A stretch of DNA of 64,000 nucleotides, from assembly GCF_000283155.1 (NCBI RefSeq), contig NW_004454182.1:566254-630253 (forward strand), given 5' to 3'. The position numbers were made by a program, and so were the translations under genes. This stretch comes from Ceratotherium simum simum (taxonomy: Eukaryota > Chordata > Mammalia > Perissodactyla > Rhinocerotidae). Under the pieces are notes generated by a model that ran no database searches, was not told where the DNA came from, and saw only the letters and a list, made by a program, of their open reading frames with translations. Below are positions 22,491-34,929 of this stretch, piece after piece (position 1 is the first letter of the stretch; the number at the start of each line of letters is the position of its first letter).

Positions 22491-24854
22491 TATGAGAGGT
22501 CTCAGGGAAGTATACAGTGGTTCATGTCTGTCAACTATCAGTAGCCAGTTGCTCCTACCTGTCTGAGCCATGAGGGGGACTATCTCTAATTGCCCCTGGT
22601 CTTTCTCCTATGCACCCGCTCGAGGCCTGTGGAGAAGATCTTCCAAGTGAGTGCAAACTGACCTTGCATCTGAGACCTCCAGTTATTCTGCTCTGATGCT
22701 CTAGCTCATGATGGCTTTTAGGAATTAATTGCAATTTCATCTGACTTTTTCTTACCCACTTTTATGGCAGTCACCTCTTTCTCCCATGCCATGTCAAAGG
22801 TGAAACCGTTAGTATGTCCCGTCTCTTCACAGAGGGAGTTGTTACTCTTTGGAGTTCCCTTGATTGCTTTGCAACCTGACAATTTAATGTTATCTTCCTC
22901 CAGAGAGAATATTCTTTTGTTTTTGGGAAGTATTAGGGTAGGGAAGACCACCTTAATCCAATCATCGAATGAATTTGTTTGATGCTGAGCCTCAGTCTTT
23001 GTGAGGAGTGGTCTATTTTCTATTTCATCCTTGTTCTTAAGGTGCGGACCTAGGTAATTCTCGCTGAAAGGACACCATTATTAGGTCACTTTTTTCCTTG
23101 GCAGCATCCCCGAACTCCGTTTTATTCCCTCCAGCCCTGTGAGACTACCGGAAGCTTTCCACGGCTTCTCCGTATTTCACTACTTCTATATAGGCAAATC
23201 CTGTTTGGGAAAAAGTTGTCCCCCACCCCTGCCCCACACCAAAGAACAAGTGTCTGGCTTGACTTCTTGGACTTCTCTTGGGGCTTCCCTTCTTAGTCTG
23301 AGATCGTACATACTTTTATTCAGCTTTTCTAGTTGTCTTCAGTGGGAGAATTGGAGATACATACTTGTCTGCCATTGCTGGAAGCCAAGGTCTTGTAAGT
23401 AACTATCTTCCAAAAATTCAGAATCTGACTATTCAAAGCACACTGAGGAAACTGTCTATCCGCTCTCTAACTCAGACTTCCTTCTGACGTTTTTATGCAG
23501 GGTTTTAGTCTAGTGAGGACGGACAGCTCCCCAAAACTGTAGCGATATAATGCTTTTGACATCTGCCTTCCACTAATTCCTCAAGAGAAATATCTATTCA
23601 TAGTAAGATTAGGCAGACGAGTAGCCCAGATCTGTATCAACTAGTGCACCACCTTCAGCGTGAGGGACATTTACAGTCCTGAGTCTCTCTCACAGCCCCT
23701 GTCCTCTCCCCTAACCCACCCAACCACGATTCTAGACAGAACACATACAGATATATGAAGGAGAGTGATTTTGAGTGATGCCATGTATTTTATAGTTGAT
23801 TCTGCCTGTTTGATTGAAAAGCAATGGCCTGTGCTTATTTCAAATGTTCACCTAGTTTGTTAGGAAGTTTTGAATAAGTATCATTGCTGCCTCATGAGAC
23901 AGCGGAGGCAAGAGCTAACTAAGAGGTTACAAGAACTGCAAATAGTACAACAGGTGAGAAGATGTAACTTGGAGGGGATGGATTTAGTATGGGAAAGAAT
24001 AGCCTGCAAATTACAGAATTCCAGAGGATTAAAGCCAACATCTTCATCTGAACTATCAGGTAGAACTGAGTGGAAAAATCTAAATGTAGAATCAGAGCAG
24101 ACGTGGCTGAGGCTAAGCTTTAGACCATAGGCAAAACGGGTCATTTTACTCTGTTTAGGATTTGAAACAGGCATGAGTAAATACAAACATTATCCAGTTT
24201 AGGCAGAAGAGAGTAGAAATAAACATTTCAGGATCTGATATAAATACGTTCACATAAAATCACAACCAGAGAACTTGTATTGCTTTCAATTCTAGGCCAG
24301 GGACTGCCTGCCTGTGTCTTGATTTTAATTCCATATTTATAGGAGGATGTTGATGATGGCGGATACAACCAGCTTCTCAGAAGGAGAGCAGGACCCTACT
24401 TTATATGCTTAAAATTGCTCTATCCACTAGGTAGTCCTAACTGTCCTAACACAAAAAATTACAAAGCATTTATAACAAGGAAGAGAGATAACAAAATGGA
24501 AACATTGCAGGCGTATGAATGGATCACACAATATCTGCCAATTTATTTTCCTGTTATGAAAAGAAAGACTCATCTTAACTATTTGTTAATGATTAATTGT
24601 TAGATACTGAGAAAAATAATGTAACTCAGATTCTTTATATAAATAAATATTTCTTGCTATATTTAGTTAATTTAAGAAAATCCTGTCTTTTAAACCTGTT
24701 CTGCTACAGGACATGGATTATCATAACACTATAAATCTTGCTTATTTCCTACAGTCTTTAGACCCCAATTTCCTAATGTAGGAAATGTGAGAATGTTGAT
24801 TTGATTAACTAATCTCCATGGAGTGTGCGTGTCCTGTACTCCAGGATGCTGGTT

Positions 24855-25105
24855 CTTGCTGATGGCCTAGTGTTTAAAGTTCAGTGCTCTCACTGCTTCA
24901 GTGGCCCAGGTTTGTTTCCCAGGTGTGGAACTACACCACCCGTCTGTCAGTTGCCATGCTGTGGCCGTGGCTCACATAGAACTAGGAGGACTTACAACTA
25001 GGATACACAACCATGCACTGGGGCTTTGAGGAGGGAAAAAAAAGCAGGAGATTGGCAACAGGTGTTAGCTCAGGGCTAATATTTCCCTGAAAAAAAAAAA
25101 AAAAA
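24855..25105 (+). mobile_element. Diverged long-type ERE-like SINE
   Basis: The body has GCCATGCTGTGGCCGTGG, a remnant of the ACAACTAGGA spacer, GGGGCTTTGAGG, TGTTAGCTCAGGGCTAAT and a poly-A tail. It is far more diverged than the other EREs in the window, so it marks an early wave. Confidence 0.75.
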
Positions 25106-25139
25106 AAGACTCCTCCTTCTCACTACTACTAGGAGTAAT

Positions 25140-25600
25140 GTATCAGTTAGCTATTGCCACAAAAATAGTTTGTTATAAACCACTCCAAAACTCAGCAAAG
25201 TATAACAGTGAGCATTTATTATGCTCACAGGTAATTATACTGGGATTTTACTAACAGGTTTGACTTGGATGAATGGTTCTGTTTCTCACTGGAGGTCTGT
25301 GATTTGACTGGGGCAGCTCTGCTCCTTGTGTCTCTCATCCTTCCTGGACCACTGGAGTAGCCATGGAATGTTCTTGTCATGTAGATGGCAGAGGCCTAAG
25401 GGTAGGAACGGAAACAAGCCCAACAGCCAGAGCTTGGAACTGGACGGGACACTCTGACTTCTGCCCACATATCATCGGACAAAACAGGTCAGATGGCAAG
25501 TCCAAAGGCAACAGGGAGGGATACATTGCCTGCCCAGGAGGAGATCACGGCGAAGATGTAGATGCAGAGAGGCATATAAGAAGTCAGGACTAATAATCAG
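25140..25600 (+). repeat. Old LTR-like interspersed repeat, family unassigned
   Basis: It begins ATCAGTTAGCTATTGCCAC and continues with TTATAAACCACTCCAAAAC and AGCATTTATTATGCTCACAG, a layout shared by old mammalian LTR-class repeats. The family is not certain. Confidence 0.45.
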
Positions 25601-27904
25601 ACCACAGGCTACTTGTGTGTTTGGATATTAATGCCTGCAGTAAGTTTTCTGACATTGCAAAACATTTACTTCGTTATTTTTATTTATTTTCTTTAACATG
25701 ATGACATTTAGCCTTTGATTATTGTCGTTTCTTTCCATCACTTATCTTAACAGGTAGTAAGAATTTTCTGACTATGAATTAAGTTAAATTTGTGATTTTA
25801 ACAGTATATTAGTCAATTAGACCCGTGGACTAATACACAGGTGTAAGTATGTAGAATAAGTGCCACCAGGACTCTCTCCATCCTGTCTCAGTTACTGCTA
25901 AGTGATCATGACACATGTCCCCTCTGAGGTCAGCTCAAGGTTTCAGCTCTGCACTCCAGACAGACCTAACCGATCAGGGAGATGTGAGAGTTGAAAACTA
26001 TTTTCCATTCTTACAGTAAATGAACCAGATTCTGTTTACTGTCAGATCATCAAAATACCTGGAGGACAGCCAGGAAATATGTCTTTCTGTGTAAGATAAT
26101 ATTTCATCTGAGATTACATGATGTGAAATGTTTTGCTTTTCCTAATTCTTGCAAATATGGTAAATAGCGCTCATGGAAAAATACCAGGAAATAAGACATA
26201 AAGACTATTGTGTGCCCCACAAACAAAGTATTAATATTAACTACATTGGATTTTCAAGGGTATATTAAATACATCCTTGGTACCTGGAATGATTATAAAA
26301 TAATTTTACCAATTCAAGTTTGCATTTTATTTTACCGTTTTAAAAACAATTTCTTAAATGATTTGGTTAGCCATTTCCTTACAAGGAATTGAATAGTAAT
26401 CCCATTTCACTTGTTCGTGAGTATATTACCTGTCACTGGGATTCATTTCTTTAGACCCTTTCGAAGTTTCAGTGAGATGTACCATCAGTTCATGTGAACT
26501 GCCACTAGTTGACAGACTCTTCTAGCCCTGCACATGTCGAGTCACTCAACAAACATTTTGTATCTTCTATACAGGTGTGAATAAGGCATGCCTTGGGGAA
26601 CTCATAATTTATATCTACACAATGCACACAAATATAGATTTAAAGGAACACAGAGGAGGGATTTGGTGCATTTGAGAAAGGCTTCGAAGAAGAGGGATAT
26701 TTAGGTTGGGTCTTGAAAGACCCTAAATATGAAAGAGCTCATTATTCACAGCAAAAGAGGAAGGGGAAGGACAGCTCAGGCAAAAACATTTAAAAACTTC
26801 AAGGCATAAAGTCATGACAGTATGGAACATGTTTAGGAATTACAGTGAAAGCAGGGAGATTAGTAAGTAAACTACTTCATTAGTTTATACAAGACATGAT
26901 GAGGGGTTTCGCTCAAACAGTGGCATTAGGGATGGAGAGAGGGGCCTTTTGAAGAGACATTGTAAAGATAGCTTGATAAGACTTGGTGATCAAATGTAGT
27001 GAGAGGGGAAGATGATGAAATAAGCAAAGATGGCGACTTTTTTCTCTGGGGTTACTGTCTAGAGTGCTATGATAGTCACTGGAATGGGGAATGCAGGAGA
27101 AAGTAAAGAATGTTTGGGAGTGATAGAAAGGGGAAGCCTCACTTGAAAGAGATAAGCTAAGCTTTACACATGTTCCTGTTGAGATTACCTGATAAAAGGC
27201 TGAGGGATCTCAGTTTAGTAATGAGTTTGAAACAGAGTTTAGGAGCTTGGCGTGGGTAGAAGTAGGTTGAGCGTATTAGAAGAGAGACTGGAACCACTGA
27301 AAAAGTGGCAAGGTAGAGTTGTTGTACAAGTGCTAGATTTAGGTTCAAGGTGGGGCCAAAAGTTTAAGGCGGGACATAGACGCAGAATTGTAACCCAAAA
27401 CAGGATAAACAATAGACAAGAGAGACAGCAGTGGCAGGGGTGTCGGGAGGGGCGTGATGGCAGATCCAGAGGGTAGGACGGTGCAGGAGAGTCACATTCT
27501 GAGCAGATAGGCAGGAGCCCAGGGCTCTGTGGGAACTCAAAGGGCAGGACTGATTCAGGGATGTCATCAACATGTAAACAAATTAAGCAAGAGATTGTAA
27601 TGGTTCTGAAACTTCCTGTGGAAGCGAGAGCCTCTTCCCAAGCATTTTGACCTGAGGCTTCAAGCAGATATTATTGAAAATATTTCTAGAGAAAAAGGAA
27701 GAAGAAGAATTCTGAAGAAGAATGCATGTTGTTCCATTTGATAAATTTTTAGAGCAGAGACAAGGCTGTTCTTACTAAGCTGCAGTGATATTTATATGTC
27801 ATACACGTATATCTATCTTTCTGTGCCAGAGTACAAGCTATCTTACATGTTGGATGTGAAGAATGAAACACTCAAGTTACTCAAATTATTTTCTTTTTCT
27901 TTTT

Positions 27905-28141
27905 TTTTTTGTGAGGAGATCAGCCCTGTGCTAACATCAGCCAATCCTCCTGTTTTTTTGCTGAGGAAGACTGGCCCTGGGCTGACATCCGTGCCCATCT
28001 TCCTCTGCTTTATATGGGACGCCGCCACAGCATGGCTTGCCAAGCGGTGCGTCGGTGCGCGCCTGGGATCTGAACTAGATCGAACGCCGGGCCGCCGCAG
28101 TGGAGCGCGCACACTTAACCGCTTGCGCCACCAGGCGGCCC
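27905..28141 (-). mobile_element. ERE-type SINE (short type), antisense
   Basis: It has a poly-T start, GTGAGGAGATCAGCCCTGTG, TTTATATGGGACGCCGCC, CTTGCCAAGCGGTGCGTCGG and a head ending GCCACCAGGCGGCCC. The target-site duplication is obscured by T-rich flanks. Confidence 0.9.
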
Positions 28142-29101
28142 TATTTTATTTTTCTTTCTGCCCCTCTCTTTCCCATTCCCCGCTCCCTCCCTTCCTTTCT
28201 TTTTTCTTCACTGAGGTGTAAAGGTTCGATGAGTTTGGTCAGGAAAAGATCCCTCAGAACCTGTCACATGTTGGGCGAAGCACCTAAACTTTATGGAGGA
28301 TATTTTGAAGTCCAAATATTCTCCAGTATACCAAGAAATCTTTTTTTAACATGGCTAGTAAATAATTTCTTCCAGAAGTGAGTAAAACTAAAATGAAATC
28401 AAATTCATGTGATTTTTGACTCTCTCTTGAATGTGTTAGACTCTCTTCAGTGATGTGCTGTCTCTGAACTTTTCAAGGCACTTAAGTAGTTAGCAGTCAG
28501 CTAATTGTTTAAACGATTTAACTCTCAAGAATGGAGCTGGAAGCAAATAGAAATACAGGGTTCACCTTGTCATTTTCCACCTTTTAACCTAAAAGCTTTC
28601 TTCTAGCTTTCTGTCCAACTCTTAAGGTTGAAAATGGAACTAATTTTCTGCTTCCTGTTGTGTTGTGGTTTTTCTGGATTCCTTATTTTTAACTTGGTAA
28701 CTTTTAGAAATAATTTGCCTATTTCTTTCAAAAGTTAAATCTAAGATGTTTTTTAGAATAAAAACTGGAAGGCTTTATTTATCAAATAAAATATTTGATA
28801 AAGCATTCTCTGGTACTGTACATTCTCTGGTACATCAACATAATTATTTGATTTCTTTTCATGTTTGAATATAAGCTTACATTTTTCTAGTTTAGCACAA
28901 TTTTTATAGATACTGTTATTTGTAAACTATTAAAACCGTTTCAGCTGAAATGTTTGTGTACTTCTAGCTTCTTGTGCTGAACAACATTTGGCAACACAGA
29001 TTTTGGTAAAGCTCTGTGGTTGAAATACATTATTGTTACCTTAGGTGCTGGCTATTCTGATGCTGAGTTTCCAATTGCCTTGGTTAAAGTAGAAACATTC
29101 T

Positions 29102-29167
29102 ATGGCTTGGATGACTTACATTTCAAATTGGTTTGAGCAAGATGATTGGTATGAAGGACTACAAAGA
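29102..29167 (+). CDS. WDR17: WDR17 coding exon 2 (residues 1-22, start codon)
   Basis: The exon encodes the N-terminal 22 residues, beginning MAWMTYISNW, which match the long WDR17 isoform. It is rich in Trp, Asp and Glu and lies before the first WD40 blade. The donor is AGA|GTAAGA at 29167/29168, phase 0. The 5' edge of the exon is uncertain: usable AG acceptors occur at 29043-29044, 29088-29089 and 29091-29092, giving 9 to 57 nt of leader. The ATG has T at -3 and G at +4, a weak Kozak context; a second in-frame ATG follows at codon 4. Because the next exon also begins with a near-terminal Met, this exon may be dispensable for making protein. Confidence 0.9.
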
Positions 29168-32100
29168 GTAAGATATATTTATGTTGTAATTATAATTTTC
29201 TTTGTTTTTTTCCTGCTTTACTTTTCATGCTGCTGTATTTCTGTGTCATTTATATTGTGGACATTTTTGCATTGGAAAATTCTGAGGGTAAATAAAATAC
29301 TTATTTGATAGATTTAAAAGCAGAGGTAAAAAGATAATATATAAGGATAGTCATAATTATACATTGAAGAAAAAGCATTTTTTTCCTATCCTGGTTTCAA
29401 ATGAATTCTTAATGTTTTCAGATTGTCAATTCAATTCAGATTGTCTCTAGGCTTTAAATATAAAATATAATTCTTTCTGATGAGATTAATGTACAAAAAT
29501 AGCAATAAGTTCAACAAAGTCATTTTACATAAAGAAAAACATTTAATGAAATAGAAGATGTGTTTGATGGTACTGTGTACTATAATAATATTGTAAATGA
29601 AATGCAAAAATTTTCTGAAGGAGAGTGCCATGCTCCATTTGATAAATTTTTAGGCAATTAATTATGTTTCAAAAGGATTTTCACTGTTACTATGGCAACT
29701 TGGGCATAGTATTTTGAAGATAGTTGTTCTGCTCTACTATAGCACTGGTAGAAAACTGCTATTTGAAAATATACCTTATTGAAATGGATTTAGTTTAGAA
29801 TAATATACGATTTCTCTTTGATTACTTTCACCTTTTTAATGGAAGATTTTTCATTATTTAAATGAAGGCAATTTGTAGATTTTTCTTTTCATTAATGAGT
29901 GGAACAAAAGAGCCGGAATCCCTTTCTGTAGTTCCACCAGCTTTTTCCCCATTGATGTTTAAGAGCATATGCTACTAAAGATATGCACTACTGAATTTGT
30001 CTTCCTCGTTACTTCTTCAGGTTCCCATTCTAATCACATCCTTCAAAGATATTTTCTCAGTATTTTACTTCTTTTTAATTATCTTTTTAATTGTAAATCC
30101 TCAGCAGTTTAAAGCCTCTTGCCTCTTGGGCTGTTTTTCAGATTTTTTTTTTTTTCTTCAGCTGTGAAGCAAGCTTCTAAACCTCTCTGGAGCCAGTTAA
30201 TATCTAACTCTGGAGAATAATCCTCCCACTGTGAATCCTAAAGCATTCTTCAGGAAAGAGGTTGAGATTTAGTGGGTGTCTTTCCATCCTGAATTCACGC
30301 CTTATCTGTAAATGATGGAAATATTTTGGCTTTTAAGTTTAATAGTAGCATTCCACGTCCCACTGGACACCCCTCCCCCCACATACACACGTACATATGT
30401 GCACACACTACAATGCCAACATCTTCTGTTTGTATTGTGCATGTGCATTTTAAATGTAATAACAAATACATTTCTGATGTTAAAACAGAAGATGTCTTTT
30501 CAAGTGCAGTCCATATATTTCTCAATGGCAGGTAGTCTAATTTGGGAGGAGAGGAGTGACGGTTTTAAGAAAAACGCTTTTAACTAAAATTGTGTGTTCC
30601 TTTATAGTGACTTTGGGGCAGTTCATGGAGACTATGAGAATTCAAAAATCTTTCCCTCCACCATAACTCCAGTCTGTCCTCTAGTACAAGCATTAGCCTT
30701 TATAGATGAATTCCTGGTTCTGAGACATATTAAGAATAGCTGTTTTTATATACAGATATAGTTCGACCCTAAAATTACCATATCGTCTTCATGAGTTTGA
30801 GCTTCTTCTGGTTCAAATTTTGATCAGTTTGTATACAGACTTAGATGAGAATGAAAGATCTTATTCTAAATAATGAAAATTGGCACAGGCACATGAATAT
30901 TGACTTTAATTTCATCTAAAATCCAGCTATTATTTTTCAGATAATGTGTATGTACATATATCCTCTATATAATTAGCACTCAGCATAGCAAATTTTTCAA
31001 TACAGTGTTTTTTAAAAATGTTCCCAGGAAGAGATAAGTTGGATTTTTGAGTTAGAAATTATCATTTAGAAATGCAGTGTTTGAAAAATCACATACAAGT
31101 GTGAGTTTGATCTTTAGAGCACGAAATTGGCCTTTATACTTTGATATAATTAATATTTATGCTATATGTATATATTTCTACAGATACACAAACACATATA
31201 TATGAACTTAATTTTAACTTAGTTTTATAATTTAATTTTGGCAGTGTTGTAACTCTATATAACTGTATGTTAAATTTCATTATGATTATTTCATATAACA
31301 CTCTTTCATATTCAAAAGTGAGCTTTAATTTTATACAAATCTAATGTAAATATACTCTTTTCACTTATTTTTTTACATCTCATATACTTACTGTGCAAAG
31401 CATCTTCCCTGTAATTATAATGTGTGTCTATGTGTGGGTGTATTTCATATAAGATGAGATTGAAGCCAAAAATTGAATTTAGGTTAAAAAAATAAAAATA
31501 ATATCTCTCCCAGGGCTGTAGTTGCTAGGCTACTGACACTGTCAGTTGCATGTGGGGTGACACAATGCTCAGACTTTCTTCCTGAATCCTTTATAAATCT
31601 GCATTATTCAGTGAACTACAAAGTTTAGTACTTCATTTTTAAAGTTTGTGTATTGTTTCTGGGCCAAAAAGATTATATTTTCTGAAGCAACAGATCTTTA
31701 GAATGGACATGGAAATTCTGTCATTCACATAAAAATGAAGCATATTCTAAAGTAAGGGTAAAAAATGGTAGATAATATTTATCTGAAACATGTAATTACC
31801 TGTCACATACAGTTAAAATATATTTATTTACTTATATATATGACATATTTTGTAGGATTTATATTTAATATATTTTGAAATGGACATTTCATTATTTAGA
31901 ATAGGATCTTCAGTTGAACATACTCTATTTTCAGTAATACAGAATCATTAATTGTGTAACCATTCATGCTGACTACAAAGATAACAAAAGCTTCTGGACA
32001 TTTCTTTTTATCTCCTTGGCAACTGTAAATATCATTTAATAAATACTATGAAGTATTTTATAATACTTTTGAAAAATAATCTAGAAGTTTCAAACACTAC

Positions 32101-33323
32101 CAGTTTAAATACATAATTCAGATTTATAAATGCAATAGTATTCATATATTTAATATCGAATGAATTTCCTTCAAAATCGTAGTTTTTTTTAATAAGCTGC
32201 TATTTGTTTTGTCCTATTTATTCAACTCTGAATTTAAAAAGTATTTAAGTAATGGGACTGTAAGCCTTATAAAAGCTGCTTAGGAACAAACAAGGGCATA
32301 CTAAATTATGTGACAATGTTGTAATGTTTATATATCAAAATTTGGAATTGAAAAAGTAGTAAATCAAGGTACACTGACAGTTAAAGTAAAAATGTGTTGG
32401 CATGGATTTCAAAGTAATTTGGTTTTAATAAATCAAGAGTTAGAAGAGGGACTTCTAGTTTCCAGCCCCACATGTGAGGAGCTTAGAAGTTTTCACTCTG
32501 GGCTAAAACAATAAAAAAGGTGAATGAACTGAAAAATCAACAGCTCTTCTTAGATCCATAAGAGAAGTGAGGTCACAAGGCAAACTGCTGCCCCCAAAAC
32601 AGGAGAGACAAACAGGCAGTTACAGAGCGTCACAGCATAGTGGAGCAGACACCTCTGCGGGAGCCAGAGCCAGAGCAGGAAAACCTGAGCTGTAACTGAT
32701 GAGTTGCTGGAGGCTCATGCAGCATGCATGAGAGTGAAAGCCTGCAGGGAGGCCCCCAAGCTTTTGTGAGTTTTACCTCCAGGACCTCTACCAGGTCATC
32801 ACAGTGACTATCAGAGAAAATCGCTTCATGCTTCTGGCAGGAGGAGAGGAAAAGGAACCACTGTGAAATATGCCAGTGCCTTCTGTTCTTCTTAACAAGG
32901 CTGCCCTCAGGAGAAACTATTTTACCAGAGCCTCACCCACCTGGGGGAAGGGAAATACCCAATTCTAGCCCCCTCTAGCCATCCTGTCCCACCTAAGGGG
33001 CAAAAAAAAACCAAGAATCACTGGTGAAATTCGCATTCCACAGGCACAGCCTCAGCAAAAGACAGAGACCTAGTCATAGGACTAGAGAATGCTTCCTGTC
33101 CTCCCACAACTTAACACTATATCACTAAAGCTTGATTTACTACAGTTCTTTTACCCAGTACATTGTGTCCTCCTTTCAACAAACAATTACAAGGCATACT
33201 AAAAGGCAAAAAACACGGTTTAAAGAGATTAAACAAGCATCAGAACCAGATGCTGTCAGATATGGCAGGAATGTGGGAATTATCAAAGGATTTTAAGAAA
33301 CTGATTGATCTGCTAGGGCTTTA

Positions 33324-33659
33324 ATGGAAAAAGTAGATAACATGCAAGAACAGTTGGATAATTTAAGCAGAGAGATGGAAATTCTAAGAAGGAATCAAAA
33401 AGAAATGCTAGAGATCAGAAACACTATAGTAGAAATCAAGAATGCCTTTATTGAGCTCGTTAGTAGACTGGACATGATTGAGGAAAGAATCTCTGAGCTT
33501 GAAGATATGACAGTAGACACTTCCACATCTGAAAAGCAAAGAGAAAAAACCAGCACAGAATATCCAGGAACTGTGAAACAACTACAAAAGGCATACCATA
33601 CACATAATGGAAATACCAGAAGAAGAAGAAAGGGAAAAAGGAACAGAAGCAATAACTGA
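33324..33659 (+). pseudogene. L1 ORF1 protein relic (coiled-coil part)
   Basis: The 111-codon open stretch is strongly charged and helical, with heptad-like spacing (MEKVDNMQEQLDNLSREMEI onward to LDMIEERISELEDM), as in the coiled coil of the L1 RNA-binding protein. The RNA-recognition and C-terminal parts are broken. It is noncoding today. Confidence 0.85.
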
Positions 33660-33998
33660 AGCAATAATGACTTAGAATTTTCCCAAATTAATGTCAGACA
33701 CCAAACTACAGATCCAGGAAGCTTAGAGAACACCAAGCAGGATAAATGCCAAAAAAACTACATCTGGGCAAATCGTATTCCATCTACAGAAAATCAAAGA
33801 CAAAGAAAAAATCTTGAAAGAAGCAGAGGAAATAAACACCTTACCTTTAGAGGAGCAAGGATAAGAATTACATCTGACTTCTCAGAAACCGTGCAAGCAA
33901 GAAGAGAATGGAGGGAAATATTTAACGTGTTAAGAGAAATAAAACACTAGCCTAGACATCTGTACCCTGTGAAATTATTCTTCAAAAGTGAAGGAGAA

Positions 33999-34255
33999 TG
34001 GGCCGGCCCAGTGGTGCAAGCAGTTAGGTGCGTGTGATCCGCTTTGGCTGCCCTGGGGTTCGTGGGGTCAGATCCCCGGTGCGCACCGATGCACCACTTG
34101 TCAAGCCATGCTGTGGCGGCATCCCATATAAAGTAGAGGAAGATGGGCATGGATGTTAGCTCAGGGCCAATCTTCCTCAGCCAAAAAAGAGGAGGATTGG
34201 CATCGGATGTTAGCTCAGGACTGATCTTCTTCACAAAAAAAAAGAAAAAAAAAAC
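33999..34255 (+). mobile_element. ERE-type SINE nested in L1
   Basis: A sense short-type copy (GGGCCGGCCCAGTGG head, GCCATGCTGTGGCGGC, two TTAGCTCAGG modules, A-rich tail) is inserted between the ORF1 end and the ORF2 start of the L1. The perfect duplication AGTGAAGGAGAA lies at 33987-33998 and 34256-34267. It is therefore younger than the L1. Confidence 0.95.
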
Positions 34256-34524
34256 AGTGAAGGAGAAAAAAAGGCTTTTTCAGACAAACAAAAATTTGGG
34301 CATTTGTTGCCAGTAGACCTGCCTTGCAAGAAATGTTAAAAGAAGTTCTTTCAGAGAGAGGTAGATAATGTAGGTCAGAAACTCAGATCTACATAAACAA
34401 AGGGAGAACATTGGAGAATGAATAAGGGAAAATAAAATAAAAGCTTTTATTGTCTTATTCTTAATTGATCTAACAAATAACAGTTTGTCCAAAATAAAAA
34501 CAGCAACGATGTGTTTGATTATGT

Positions 34525-34595
34525 ATGCTTATGTGTGTATATATATACACACACATCCAACACACACATATATACATATATCTGTGTTATGTATG
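34525..34595 (+). repeat. (TA/CA)-rich simple repeat
   Basis: Alternating TATATA and CACACA runs in the L1 inter-ORF region, with TATGCTTATGTGT repeated on both sides (34522-34534 and 34590-34602). Confidence 0.7.
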
Positions 34596-34929
34596 CTTAT
34601 GTGTAAGTGAAATGAATGACAGCAATGATACAAAAGATAGGAAGGAGGAATTAGGGATTTTTTGCTATTATAAGGTACTCGTACTACCCAAGAAGCGGTA
34701 TAGTGTTATTTGAAAGGAGACTTGGATTAGTTGTAAATATAGATTGCAAAGTCTAGGACAACCACTAAAACTTTTTTAAAATGAGGTATAATTGATATGC
34801 TAAGGAAGGAGAAAAAAATTGAAGTACGTAAAGTGTTCAATTGAAACTACAAAGAGAAGAAAAAGTGTAAAAGGCAAAAATAGGAACGAAGAACAAGGGC
34901 AACAAATTGAAACAGTAAAAATATGATAT

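Larger units (their letters stand above)
1958..29044 (+). other. WDR17: WDR17 intron 1 (27 kb)
   Basis: The intron runs from the exon 1 donor to the uncertain exon 2 acceptor. Repeats are listed separately. Stretches where I see nothing identifiable are: 1958-2740, 2990-3206, 3510-4679, 4930-5985, 6150-6617, 7815-8925, 10200-12440, 15745-17650 (except a possible L2 tail near 16300), 20950-21900, 22500-24850, 25610-26640 and 28145-29044. Two stretches resemble old mammalian interspersed repeats whose family I could not name: 12440-13030, and 14410-14720 together with 26640-26960. Confidence 0.75.

Noticed and set aside
23870..24130. 86-codon frame with a basic, helix-like start (RQRRQELTKRLQELQ) and a GTGAGA donor-like site
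   Set aside because: No recognisable protein, no promoter or acceptor; the opposite strand is equally open. Treated as chance.
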